Assembly: GCF_947179515.1 (NCBI RefSeq)
Contig: NC_067482.1
Span: forward strand, 79,225,444 to 79,289,443
Source: Apodemus sylvaticus
Taxonomy: Eukaryota > Chordata > Mammalia > Rodentia > Muridae
DNA length: 64,000 nucleotides
Reading direction: 5' to 3'
Part shown: piece by piece, positions 28,124 to 38,340 of the stretch
Layout of the letters: each line of letters begins with the position of its first letter
Position numbering within the stretch: position 1 is the stretch's first letter
Notes under the pieces: generated by a model
The model's input: the letters and a program-made list of their open reading frames with translations, nothing else
Databases searched by the model: none
Told to the model about the DNA's origin: nothing
Position numbers and translations under genes: made by a program

Positions 28124-31100
28124 CTGAGGAAGACAGGAACAACATCCTCTGTGGTCAAAGGCACCATCTCACTTCTGACTTATCTGCCCGGCCTCAAGGA
28201 AAGCCTTACTCACCCCGAGAATGCACCCTGGGCCTGGGCTGGAGGTGTTGCTCCCTGGATACCCTTGTAGGGAGGGGACCAGAGCTGGCCCTGCGGGACC
28301 ATCTGTAAAGAAAATAGAGCGCAGCAGGGCAGGAGTCCCTCCCTACACTGTGGAGCATCCCAAGGTACACAGAGAGGCAGAATCCCAAGCTACTCCCACA
28401 AGTGCTCTTCACTAAGAGACAGGGTTTGGGAAGCCACCCAAGGACCACCCTCGCCTGCCAACCCTGGGGCAGGCAATATATACTGACTCTTCAAGTAAGC
28501 TAATGAGGGGCTGTAGTGAGATTGTGAGCTGGAAGGCTCGGGCTTCCTAGTCTCATACTTTCTGACATATACAAGTAACTTTTCAAGTGTGGCCTAAAGC
28601 CACACGTCATGAGGCAGGCTCTCATGGCACAATCTCAAATCCTGCCTGGTGGGACCCCTTTCCCAATAAAGTGCCCAAGTCCTTCAAAGGTTCACCTTGA
28701 GGCCTCCCTGCTGGGCCACCTCTCGGATTTTGGTCAGCATCGCCTGGAGCCGCTTATTCTCCTCCTGTAGGACCTGGATACGGATATCATTGGCTTGCAC
28801 TTGCCTCTCCATGTCATGCGTGACATCGCTAGAGCCTGCAGAGACACATTTGGAGCCCCACCTCACCGAGTCTGCCTCTTGTGTCTAATTGGACAGGGCC
28901 TCAGAGGGTGGAGAGGGGTAGCACCCCAGGCATCCAGCACATCCTCCTTCTCAGGTTTTTCTTCCCACCCTGATGCCAACCCATCGTGACGGTGAGAGAG
29001 TCAGGGGAGTCCTAGATCCTGCAGATTTGGGTGTTGAGTAAACAGTGGATCTTGGATCTGGAGAGGTGGCTCAGTGGTTATGAGCCCTGGCTGCTCTTCC
29101 AACCATCATGGCTCACAACCATCTGCAATGGGGTCTGCTATATCCTCCTCTGGTGTGTGCACAGATATGCACCATCTGCAATGGGGTCTGCTATATCCTC
29201 CTCTGGTGTGTGCACAGATATGCACCATCTGCAATGGGGTCTGCTATATCCTCCTCTGGTGTGTGCACAGATATGCACCATCTGCAATGGGGTCTGCTAT
29301 ATCCTCCTCTGGTGTGTGAACAGATATGCACCATCTGCAATGGGGTCTGCTATATCCTCCTCTGGTGTGTGCACAGATATGCACCATCTGCAGTGGGGTC
29401 TGCTATATCCTCCTCTGGTGTGTGCACAGATATGCACCATCTACAATGGGGTCTGCTATATCCTCCTCTGGTGTGTGGACAGATATGCACCATCTACAAT
29501 GGGGTCTGCTATATCCTTCTCAGGTGTGTGCACAGATATGCACCATCTGCAGTGGGGTCTGCTATATCCTCCTCTGGTGTGTGCACAGATATGCACCATC
29601 TGCAGTGGGGTCTGCTATATCCTCCTCTGGTGTGTGAACAGATATGCACCATCTGCAATGGGGTCTGCTATATCCTCCTCTGGTGTGTGCACAGATATGC
29701 ACCATCTGCAGTGGGGTCTGCTATATCCTCCTCTGGTGTGTGGACAGATATGCACCATCTACAATGGGGTCTGCTATATCCTTCTCAGGTGTGTGCACAG
29801 ATATGCACCATCTGCAGTGGGGTCTGCTATATCCTCCTCTGGTGTGTGGACAGATATGCACCATCTGCAATGGGGTCTGCTATATCCTCTGGTGTGTGGA
29901 CAGATATGCACCATCTGCAATGGGGTCTGATATATCCTCCTCTAGTGTGTGGACATATATGCAGACAGAGCACTTAGATACATAAATACATGAATAAATC
30001 TTAAAAAAAAAACAATGTATTTTATTCAAGGCCACTTGTCTTTGGCCTGGCAATGGCACTACTGGGTCTTGGGTCACAGGTCATCGTGTATGGTCCTCCT
30101 TACACAGTGTCTGGTGGGGGAATGAAAGCATCCAGCCCTATAAACTCAAGCATTAGTTTCCTAATTTATAAAAAGGGTGTCGGGTTAGAGCCAGGATTTA
30201 ATTTCCAGCTCACAACTCCTATTCCAGAGGAGCTGCCCTGGCTTCTGGCCTTCAGGCACCAGGTACTAACACAGTACATAGAGATAGATAGATAGACCCA
30301 AAACACCATACACAAAAGAAATATTTTAAAAAATGTGTAGGGCTGGTGAGAGGGATCAGCAGCTAAAGAAAGATGTTTGCCACCAAGTCACCTGAGCTTG
30401 ATTCCTGACACTGAACCTATATAGCAGAAGGAGAAAACCAACTTCCTTGTTTGTCTTCTGACCACACTCCTGTGGTAGCAGGTGCACACACAACTAAAAT
30501 GTACACAAAGGTTTTTAACTTTAAAAGAAGAGGGTGTGGTCAACCTCATGAGGCAGTTGTGTGCAGCAGACAGGGCTGGCACCAAGTGTTCAGCAGTGAC
30601 TCTCACTGTGACCAGCTGAACACTAGATGTCCTGACAGGATCCTATGCCAGTGCAGGTACCCAGCGCTCCTGACCATGGGGTCCAGGACACTGGGCTGTG
30701 GGCCTGTGTCCTTGAAAATGGTCCATGGAGTATGACAGAAGGAGAGGAGGTCTGGGGTTGAACCAAGCCTGGCATGTGGGCAGAGCATGTGCTGAAGGAA
30801 GACAGGCCTATGCTGGGTCCACTAAGGTGCCAAGGGCACAGTGCTTGTGGCTCATGGTGGCTCTCGAGACACACGGCTCGCCCTCCTGCCTCCACCTCCT
30901 CTTGCTGAGGGTGAGAACAGCAGCAAACCCCAGTCACATCCAGGCAAGCTCTACGCCCAAACGGGCCCCACCCCCCCTTGGCAGTACCCCCAGGCCCCTA
31001 CTTTGGATCTGGGCCTCCTCTGGCTGGTGCAGGTCTGGGAAAGCCACCAGCAGCCGCTCCCGCTCCTTCAGCTCCTCCAGCTGCCGCTGCAGCTCAGAGA

Positions 31101-34100
31101 TGGTCAGCTGCAGGTCTGTAGTCACGTGTTCCAGGTCCTGTTTCTCCTGCTGCAGGCTCTGCAGCAGTTCCTGAGGGCAAAGAAAAGCTCAGACCTGGCT
31201 CTACGCCCCCTTGGGGACACAGAAAAAGTGCAGGGACACTCAACAATGTTGGCGGCTCCTCAGAGGTGAGGCTGCCTTCCCTCTCACCCTACCCCACCAT
31301 ACCTGCTGGGCCTGTAGCTGGCACTGTCCCTGTTCCCTGTCGCTCTGAAGACTCTGCAGCTGCTCTTCCAACTCAGACCGCTGGGCCTCAGCCTCATCCA
31401 GACTTCCCCGCAGCTCCTCCCGCTCCTGGTCCAGACAGTCCAGCTGCTGTAGCAAAGTCCTCTGCTTGGCCTGCAGGGACTAAATAGGGATGGACAGGCA
31501 GGGCAGATGTAAGGACCCTGTGGCCAAACTAGCCACCCTGGACTTAGGAGGCTACGGTGGGTGTGGGACTTAGGATCTATGCAATCTGTGCTACGTTTGG
31601 ATACAGAGACCAGCATGCAGATGTCGGAGTGTGGAAGGCAGCAGACAGATGTACGCCCAGTCAGGATAAGTCCAGGGCCCACTGTTTAGAAGGCAGCAGA
31701 TGACCCAACTTGTTTCCAGTCATACAGCTCCCACTCCCTTTTCATGAAGTCTCTAGTGTCACATTTGCCTTTATCACTGAAACCCCAATACCCTGGTATA
31801 TATTGAATATAAAGTCTCGGCTCTGCCTCTGAGTGGCTATGTGGCCTGGGGCAACTTCTTTAACCTCGCCAAACTCAGTTTATAAATGGGTTCATTTTCT
31901 AAATGGAAGACCACAGGGGTATCTACCTGCTCCTACTGTGGCAGGGACGAAGGCCTCACTCACCTCCTGATGACGGACCATGCTGTCGACGCGGGCCTTC
32001 TCCTTGTCCAGCTCTGTGCTGGCCCAGCGGATCTGCTGGCTAGCCCCGTCCAGCCGCCCTGCCAGCAGCTGCACCTGCTCCTCCAGCTGCTGCACCTGCC
32101 TCTCAGCGGCTGCTCTACGCTCACCTTCCTCCTCCAGCTGCTGGGCCTTTGCCTCTGTGGGATTGAGGGAGCCCTGCATCAGAGTCTCTAAAACACCTCT
32201 GGCTGGGAAAAGGGGAGGTCGCATGACAGATCTGAAGCCCGGATCACAACACGGGGCTCAGAATGCCATGAGGTGGGAATGAAATACAGAAGGCACTTGT
32301 ATCATTTTGGCCCACTGATATTGTGACTCCCCCTGTGGTTCCCACTCTCTTTACTCTAGAAGCCTGGAATGGAAACATGTCTGGCTATACAGTGAGTGAG
32401 TTGGAGATGTGGATGGGGGGTCCCACAAAGGGCCTTACCCATGGCCTGCATGGACTTCTGCTGCTGCTTCAGGTCTCCCTCCAGAATGGCCACCTTTGTC
32501 TTTAGGTCACACGTTTCTACAGCAGCCAAGAGAGAGGCCTTTCAGAGGATCACCTGGGTCTGTGGCCTTTAAGCCCAGTGCAGCCTGTATGGTGAAGGCT
32601 GCAGGGGCTACTTGAGGTGTTGAGGGAGGCCTGGGGTAATCCTGGGGGTCCTTGGGTCCTGCCATGCTCCACAGGCAGGTAGCTGCATTACCTATGGCTG
32701 TCTGGACCCGGTGCTCTCCACAGATACAATGGTGAGACTCAGAGATGACAGTGACTTCTTGCCCTAAGCCCTCAGCCAGCAACAGTAGCCCCAATACTTT
32801 CCTTTTGCCCAAGAGCTTTTGACAAAGCCGAGAGGCTGCTCTGTTGAGGCAGGGGTGTGGGGGTGGGCTTGGGAGTGACCATCTAGAGTGAAGTTAGAAT
32901 AACACTGCAGCCCTCTCCCCTTCTGATGGGACAAGTCTGAGGCTGGGGTCCAGGAATTATCCCTAAGAGGACAGAGCTCCAGCCAGCAGCTCAATGTCAC
33001 CAGCTGGATGCCTACACCCTTCCTGCTGCCTTCCTGTCCTGGAACTTCTGGCCATTCCCCAGCCTGGGTTTCTTCCATGCAGACTATTGGGACTCAAAGC
33101 CTGGTCTCTGACTGGGAGGAGGGATGGTCATCCTAAGGTCATGCCAGTGTCTGGCCTCTGGGGAGCAGACCTGTGAGCAGCTGCTGCCTGTCATGCTCGC
33201 ACTTGGCCAGGGTCCGCTCGGCCTCCTCTGTCTGCCGCTGCCGCTCCCCTTGCTCCTGCCGCAGGCTCTGCTCCAGCTCGCTCACCTGCTTCCTCAGTCC
33301 ATCCTTCTGCCCCTCAGCCTCTTCCAGCTGGGCTCTGAGGGGCCCAACAAGCTGGGTGAGGGCCCCCACATGTTTATTGAGACGAGTCAGGTCTTTGTTC
33401 TGCTCCGCTGCCCAGTGGCCCACAGTGGCAGCTGGCAGCGGTTTAAGCCCCAGGCTGTCCTGCACCAACTTCTGGAACTGGCCCAAGGATGAAGGCAAGT
33501 TTTGGCTCTGACATAGGCTGATAACCACCTTGCCCACCTCCCACAAGCTGCCCTGGACACTGGTGCAAGCATCACAGGGCACCAAGGCTGTCTCGACCGT
33601 CTGGGAGTGGACGCTCTTAGTTTTCTCAGAGGTCCCACCTGGGCTCCGCAGGGAGATTCTGACAGGGATGCTCTGCAGCCCTTGGCAGATCACAGGCAAG
33701 CCTGGCACCGGGGAGGGAGGCTTGATGAACTTGGCAGTCATACATTCGGGGCTCCTGGCTGGTTCACCCTTAGCTGTGGGCTTGTTGATGGAAATCTCTC
33801 CCTGGTTTGATCTTTTCTGGGGTCAAGAAAAGAAAGGAAAGGCAGGTGAGGGAGATAGGTGTGAGAGGTAACCAGTTCCAGGAGATACTGGTGACAGCCT
33901 TGCCCAATGGTTAGATCTTCAGATGCTAAGTAAACTTGCATAAATCACAGAGAACCTTCTTTTTCTCTTGGACGTAAGCAAGGCCCGGCCTCTTTTCTGC
34001 TCTCTGCTCCCACCCTGGGCTTTACCTGGTTAAATGTGCAGGGAACGGAGAGGGTAGCGGTTAGCTGTAACGGTGGGTGTCAGTTACAGCTATCGCTGCT

Positions 34101-36510
34101 GGGTTCTTGCCTGCTCTCATGCCACCCTAACCTCTCTGTACCAGGCTCCTCTCCCTCCCTCACAGTGACAGTGTGCTTTCTCACAGGATGACTGTGAGAG
34201 ATTTGATATCCTGTTAGCAAACCAGGCTCATATAAAACCCACAGATGAACACACTGAGGTTCAGAATGGGAAGGCATTTTCTAAAATCTCACTTGCATAA
34301 ATGGCAAATACTGGAAGCTAGACATGACTTCCAAGGCACAGCTAGCAGGCCTAGAATGGGGGACTTTAGGCTAACGGTCCATGTGGGCAGTGGGGATCCA
34401 GCAAAGGATGGGGTGCATGTGCTGACGTGGTAAGAAGCTAGAACTGTACCGTCTGTGAGGGCCGGGACGACCCACCTGGGGCACTGCCTGCTGGTAGAGC
34501 ACGCCAAGCCTCAGCAGGTTGCTCCAGAAGCGCCTCACTGTAAGCCCCACGGACATGCACGGCCCTGCAGCCCGGGCAGGAGGCATCATCTGCTCCAAGC
34601 TGAGGTTTTCCACGTAGCTGGCACAACTCTGAAGCAGCAGCAGGAGCCTGTGGGCAGAGGCTAGGGTGGGCTGAGGCCAAAGTTGGTACTAATACAGTCT
34701 TCACATACTTGGGGGCTTTGAGTTCTGGGGGATTGACCTGGACATCGAGAACTAGAGAGAGCCCATGCTTCATGTTCAGCCCAGGGCCACTTCACAGGGT
34801 GTCCTCGGTGGCTGCCTGGAGGGCAGTGCTTTCTGTTTTGTGGTTTCCCAGTTGAGCTGGGGAAAGGCGGCCTGGCTTGGAAAGTTCTGGGTGAGTGGCC
34901 ATCTTCCTTTACAGATGGCAGAACGAAACTGCAAGAGCATCCCAATGTCCCAGGCAGGCAGGGCAGGGCAAGGGTGTATGTACATTTTCCTGGTTCCAGT
35001 CAGAGGCACCTCCTTCAGGCCTAGCAGTCTTTGTGACAATTGAGATTTGGGGTGAGGACAGCTAGGTCTCTTTATGCTAACCTCAATGTTCAAGTTTAGA
35101 GTAAGCACTAATGTCAGGGAACACGGGTGTTGGAAAGTATGCATTTTCATGGCCAAGACTTACCTTAAAGGCAGAACTGTATGTTTGTGACACACACCTG
35201 GAAGGCAAGGGTTGGGGTGGGGGTGGCATTCCAACCCTGAGGCCTTGAGAGGAGATACCCACTGCTTCTAAGTCCAACCTCTGGACCTTGTGGACAACTC
35301 TAGAAACAGACCGTGTTCTCCGAGAGTGGCCTTGGTGGGAGATGCTGTGATAGATGTACCCTTAGCCAGCGGCGCACCATTGATATATCCTGAGCATCTT
35401 AAAAGGCCATGCTGTTGGGTAGAGGCCACAGCCTTTGCTCTAGGGTTCCCAGGCTGAGCTTGGACTCAGTGGCCTCTGGCAGGAGTTACTTTTATACACA
35501 GGAGTCACTTATACACAGAGGAAGCTAGCACTAACTTAGAAGTAGGAGGAGCTCAGCCGGGGAGCGTGGGGGAGGTGTGTCAGCAGCACCTTTTACAGGA
35601 AGCAGGTGGGCGAGCCGGTGAGCGAGCAGGGCCTTGGTGGGTGAGGGGTGCTAGGCCAGGGCAGGGCAGGCCTGGAGGAGCAACAGCACAATGCCAAACC
35701 CGGGAGAGGAAGTGATCTGCACTCATACCCAGCAGCCCTGCAGCAGGTACAGGCACTGCGTTCATACCCAGAGTGCCTCTGGGCATTACAGGACTACCCT
35801 GCCTTCTGTTTCCAGGAAGGTCACCCTGCAGCATTTCTGATGCCACTGGTCCCCTCCTGCTTTACCTGCATGGACAGGTTTTGAGTGCCAGAAGCCTGGG
35901 TTGTGGTCTTCACAAGGAAACTTTAGTGAGAGTGTAGAGATGGTGGGGTGACAGAGAAATAACTGTCCTCTTTCTAGCAGGGCTGGGGGTGGGAAAGACA
36001 CCTCCCATTTTTTGGCCTTGTGATGGAGAGATAAGACAGCTCACAAGATGTCAGAGCCTGGGATGAAAATGCTATGCAGTGGCTATAGTGTTCCTGACAC
36101 ACAGAAACCTGAGGTGAAAGGGGGCTGAGCTGTGGTACCGAGGGAAGAGTGGGGATAAGGACAAACACTCCGAGGCAGACAGGGCAGGGCGGCACAACAC
36201 CGTACATAATAAAAATTCAAGGTTTGGACATCTCTAGATGCCCAGGCTGGTCCAGGCCTCACCTGTCAATGACAAGCTCCAGCAGCACGGCGTGGGACAA
36301 CTGAGTGAACTCAGGGTCGCCTGGCACGTGGTCATAATGCTCCAGAAGGGCTACCATGTCAAGGTCACAGGCCACTCGGTCAGGGAACTTCCAGGAGGGG
36401 AAACGCACAGGCCCGGCACGAGAGAACACATCCACAATGGTGCCCTGCAGGTCGGTGAGGTCCTTGCGCAGGCTGTCCATACAGGCCTGGCTGCCTAGCA
36501 GGTGTGCCAT
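27883..36510 (-). CDS. Ccdc157: Ccdc157, coiled-coil domain protein 157 (10 coding exons, 716 aa)
   Basis: CCDC157 is a coiled-coil protein; published work links it to sperm and cilium-related or Golgi functions (established knowledge, not visible here). Coding exons on the minus strand, in transcript order: 36263-36510, 34476-34647, 33171-33816, 32439-32516, 31964-32154, 31303-31479, 31002-31170, 28696-28835, 28214-28302 and 27883-28123. All join in one frame to 716 codons plus TAA. Seen: a globular conserved N-terminus (MAHLLGSQACMDSLRKDL; SVGLTVRRFW), a Pro/Ser-rich linker, long heptad-rich coiled coils from about residue 285 to 605 (QLEEAEGQKDGLRKQVSELE; QVQQLEEQVQLLAGRLDGA; ISELQRQLEELKERERLL), then a basic Ser/Pro-rich tail ending KLSPNRQ...QERPT. 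The start is the ATG after GGAGCTGTGGGG-type sequence and matches the human N-terminus. It shares a promoter with Sf3a1 and converges on Rnf215. Confidence 0.94.
28214..28302 (-). CDS. Ccdc157: Ccdc157 coding exon 9
   Basis: Residues 608-636 plus two bases: MVPQGQLWSPPYKGIQGATP then PAQAQGAFS. It is supported by similarity to the human tail (LIPQDRLWSPSSKG, recalled). Acceptor TTTACAG, donor GGG/GTGAGT. Confidence 0.85.
28696..28835 (-). CDS. Ccdc157: Ccdc157 coding exon 8
   Basis: Residues 561-607: SSSDVTHDMERQVQANDIRI, VLQEENKRLQAMLTKIREVA, QQGGLK. Donor AAG/GTGAAC. Reading through this donor would add three residues and stop. Confidence 0.93.
29044..30012 (+). mobile_element. B2 SINE split and expanded by the minisatellite
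   Basis: 29,050-29,117 is the tRNA-like B2 head (CTGGAGAGGTGGCTCAGTGG, TGCTCTTCCAACCATCATGG). 29,963-30,012 is the B2 tail (GACAGAGCACTTAGATACAT, then AATAAATCTTAAAAAAAA). The array lies exactly between, where a normal B2 has one copy of the unit. Confidence 0.85.
29118..29962 (+). repeat. Minisatellite: 16 copies of a 53-bp unit
   Basis: Units start at 29118 and every 53 bp, with one 50-bp unit at 29860-29909. Each begins ACCATCTGCAATGGGGTCTG and ends CAGATATGC. Copies differ at a few sites: CTGCAA/CTGCAG/CTACAA, CCTCCTCTGG/CCTTCTCAGG, and GTGCACA/GTGAACA/GTGGACA. The unit corresponds to the 3' body of the surrounding B2 SINE. Long open frames run through it because the unit lacks stops in all three plus-strand frames; these are not genes. 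Confidence 0.97.
30242..30296. other. Short unique segment with GATA tetranucleotides
   Basis: Contains ATAGAGATAGATAGATAGA near 30,278-30,296; nothing else noted. Confidence 0.5.
30332..30530 (+). repeat. B2-superfamily SINE (diverged)
   Basis: GGGCTGGTGAGAGGGATCAG, a TTGATTCCTGACACTGAACC box-B-like segment, and TGTCTTCTGACCACACTCCT. It is old, and B2 versus B3 is unclear. Confidence 0.6.
31002..31170 (-). CDS. Ccdc157: Ccdc157 coding exon 7
   Basis: Residues 505-560 plus one base: ELLQSLQQEKQDLEHVTTDL then QLTISELQRQLEELKERERL and a PDLHQPEEAQIQ end. Donor CAAA/GTAGGG. Confidence 0.92.
31303..31479 (-). CDS. Ccdc157: Ccdc157 coding exon 6
   Basis: Residues 446-504: SLQAKQRTLLQQLDCLDQER and onward to CQLQAQQ; heptad pattern continues. 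Donor CAG/GTATGG. Confidence 0.94.
31964..32154 (-). CDS. Ccdc157: Ccdc157 coding exon 5
   Basis: Residues 382-445, from EAKAQQLEEEGERRAAAERQ to DSMVRHQE; strongly charged coiled coil. Donor GAG/GTGAGT. Confidence 0.94.
32439..32516 (-). CDS. Ccdc157: Ccdc157 coding exon 4
   Basis: 78 nt encoding ETCDLKTKVAILEGDLKQQQ then KSMQAM; coiled coil. Donor ATGG/GTAAGG. Confidence 0.92.
33171..33816 (-). CDS. Ccdc157: Ccdc157 coding exon 3
   Basis: A large 646-nt exon with residues 141-355 plus one base. It contains a Ser/Pro-rich linker, the conserved SVHSQTVETALVPCDACTSV block and the first coiled coil. The donor is ACAG/GTCTGC, a weak match to consensus, but frame and the next exon require it. 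Confidence 0.92.
34476..34647 (-). CDS. Ccdc157: Ccdc157 coding exon 2
   Basis: Residues 83-140: RLLLLLQSCASYVENLSLEQ, then MMPPARAAGPCMSVGLTVRR and FWSNLLRLGVLYQQAVPQ. Donor CAG/GTGGGT. Confidence 0.93.
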
Positions 36511-36521
36511 CCCCACAGCTC
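36263..36521 (-). CDS. Ccdc157: Ccdc157 first coding exon (start codon 36510-36508)
   Basis: Encodes residues 1-82 plus two bases. It begins 11 bp into the exon with MAHLLGSQACMDSLRKDLTD and reaches LLELVID. Acceptor ACCCCAG at the upper end, donor ACAG/GTGAGG. Confidence 0.93.
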
Positions 36522-37410
36522 CTGGGGTTGAGAGAGGAGCCATGGCCAGCCAAAGGGGTGTGGCTACTGCCAGGAGAACCTTATAAAACCCTGTCCTGCC
36601 TAGGTGCTCCACATCTACATCTGGATTTAGGGAGAAATCCTGAGTGATCGGCCTTTTAGAACCTGCTTCTGGATGTCTTGGCCAGCCTCCCTTGCAGTAG
36701 CCCAGCCCTGTGACTACCCCACCTCCAGAGAACATGCTGCCCCAGGCCTCCCTTGCTATATAGGAGCAGGGATGGCTCTCCTACTTGTAGAGAATAGAGA
36801 AAGCCCTGAATGAATGAAGTCCTGGATAAAAAATGTATGCTACTGATATGAGCATAGCAATATCAAGGACCACAGAGCCTCAGACCCAGAGGGAATGGCC
36901 AGCCAAGCTGTGCCTGGGGCACCGACCACAGCTGTTGACAGGGCATCAGGCCATGCCCACCACCGCCTGCTCCCTGCTGTGGGTCAACATAGCTGGACGG
37001 TTACAGCATGAAGACTGCCCACCTTCGAGACTGTGTCTACCAAGATTAGCTTAACCTGTCTCCTTGATACAGCTACATCCCCAAAACTGTGCCTCCTTGT
37101 TTATCTATGTAACTCTGCCTCCCTGTTCAGCTGTACCTAACAGCCCTCCCTCCCTGTTCAACTCTAACAAACACGCTGTCCGTCTGGAATGCTGTGGTTT
37201 CTGTGTCCCAACCTCAGCTTTTCTTTGTGTCTGTAGTTTATACTTTCTTCGTTCCACATCTGCTCCCAGTCAGGTCTAAGTCAAGAGCCATGGTAGGAGA
37301 CACATCACAGCTTCAGCATGACGGAATGCTAGAACCTACCCCCGACCCCGACTCTTACCCCACCCCAGTGAGCACACGCACTGTGCCCTTTGAGCTCATT
37401 ACTACATGGC

Positions 37411-37441
37411 CTGGTCCTCAAGTCTGAGACTTGAGGACCAG
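37411..37441. repeat. Perfect 31-nt palindrome
   Basis: Left arm CTGGTCCTCAAGTCT, single G centre, right arm AGACTTGAGGACCAG. The arms are perfectly complementary over 15 bp. It lies about 93 bp downstream of the donor of the predicted UTR exon 2. Confidence 0.97.
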
Positions 37442-37533
37442 CCTGGGCCCAAAGGTACTGAGAAGCTCAGAGATCCTCAGGGTGGTCTGTAGCGGACTGG
37501 GGGCGGGGGCCAGAAGACTTCTTCTGTACTTAC

Positions 37534-37681
37534 CTTTCACAGATGTTTGCCCATGAAGCTGGAATGGCTGACTATGCCCAGCTTTTGGACTAGGCTGTGA
37601 GGTCCGGGACTCATGCAGGTGCCTGGCTTTCTGGCTCCTGGCTTCCTGGTTCAGGGCTGGCCGCAAGCGGCCCTCCCATCC
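37534..37681 (-). other. Ccdc157: Predicted Ccdc157 5' UTR exon 2
   Basis: The minus strand shows a CCATTCCCAG acceptor and a strong AAAG/GTAAGT donor bounding 148 nt. It contains a 25-codon upstream ORF (37,614 down to a TGA at 37,537) that does not join the main frame. The prediction rests on splice sites only; alternative 5' exons are possible. Confidence 0.5.
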
Positions 37682-37994
37682 CTGGGAATGGATACACAGG
37701 AGAGTGAGTGAGGACTCAGTCAGAAAGGCATCCTTGAAGATTGGGCGGGAGTCGTGTGCACGAAGAAGAGCTGCCCCAGGTGAGAGGAGGGGGCTGAGGA
37801 AGAAACTGAGGAGCACACTGCCTTTAGCCCATCCCGATGGGCAAGCTTCAGTGCCGCCCCCTCCCCAAAGCTACCCCTTTTATACAGATGGGCGAACACT
37901 GGAGTCCAGAGAAGCCACTCAGGCAGGAGGAATTTATAGTCTAGCATTATTCTTCCATCCTTAGCCCATGCTGCTTCAGAGAGCAGCAGTGTCC

Positions 37995-37997
<3 letters not shown>

Positions 37998-38046
<49 letters not shown>
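37998..38046. repeat. Pure GA microsatellite
   Basis: About 24 uninterrupted GA units within a Ccdc157 5' intron. Confidence 0.98.
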
Positions 38047-38049
<3 letters not shown>

Positions 38050-38169
38050 GCGACCAGAAAACAGCAGAAGCACGAGAGGTACTCTGACAGCCTTCGTTAC
38101 TGAAGACCTCCCTCATATGGTAAACATCCTCTAAGTGGTAAGGAATATCACAGGAGAAGAAAAACAAAC

Positions 38170-38340
38170 CTGGAGCCAGTGAGAAGGCTCAGCAGGTAAA
38201 ACACTGACAACCTGACTTTGATCTGTAGAACTCATCCTAAGGTACAAGGAGAGCATTCATTCATAAAGGTTGTCCTCTGACCTCCGCACATGTACTGTTA
38301 CACATGCAATGTGTACACACACATGAACACATATTATATT
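38170..38340 (+). repeat. B2-superfamily SINE
   Basis: TGAGAAGGCTCAGCAGGTAA, GTTGTCCTCTGACCTCCGCA and a CA-rich tail resembling the 30.3-kb element. Confidence 0.65.

Larger units (their letters stand above)
28836..31001 (-). other. Ccdc157: Ccdc157 intron 7 (counting coding exons), host of the minisatellite
   Basis: A 2.2-kb intron with a B2 SINE expanded into a tandem array, a further B2/B3-like SINE and otherwise unique sequence. No exon-like signals were seen in it. Confidence 0.75.

Noticed and set aside
28684..28866. Ccdc157 ending at the TGA near 28,684
   Set aside because: The AAG/GTGAAC donor, the further exons matching the human tail, and the AATAAA after 27,883 support a 716-residue product instead.
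29031..29985. Long open frames (289-299 residues) and CRISPR-like regular repeats
   Set aside because: They are translations of a SINE-derived minisatellite. The units are contiguous with no unique spacers, and the host is a mammalian intron.
30725..31269. Plus-strand frames opposite Ccdc157 exons at 31.0-31.5 kb
   Set aside because: Antisense shadows of the coiled-coil exons; Leu/Ser/Cys-rich composition is the complement of Glu/Gln/Arg codons.
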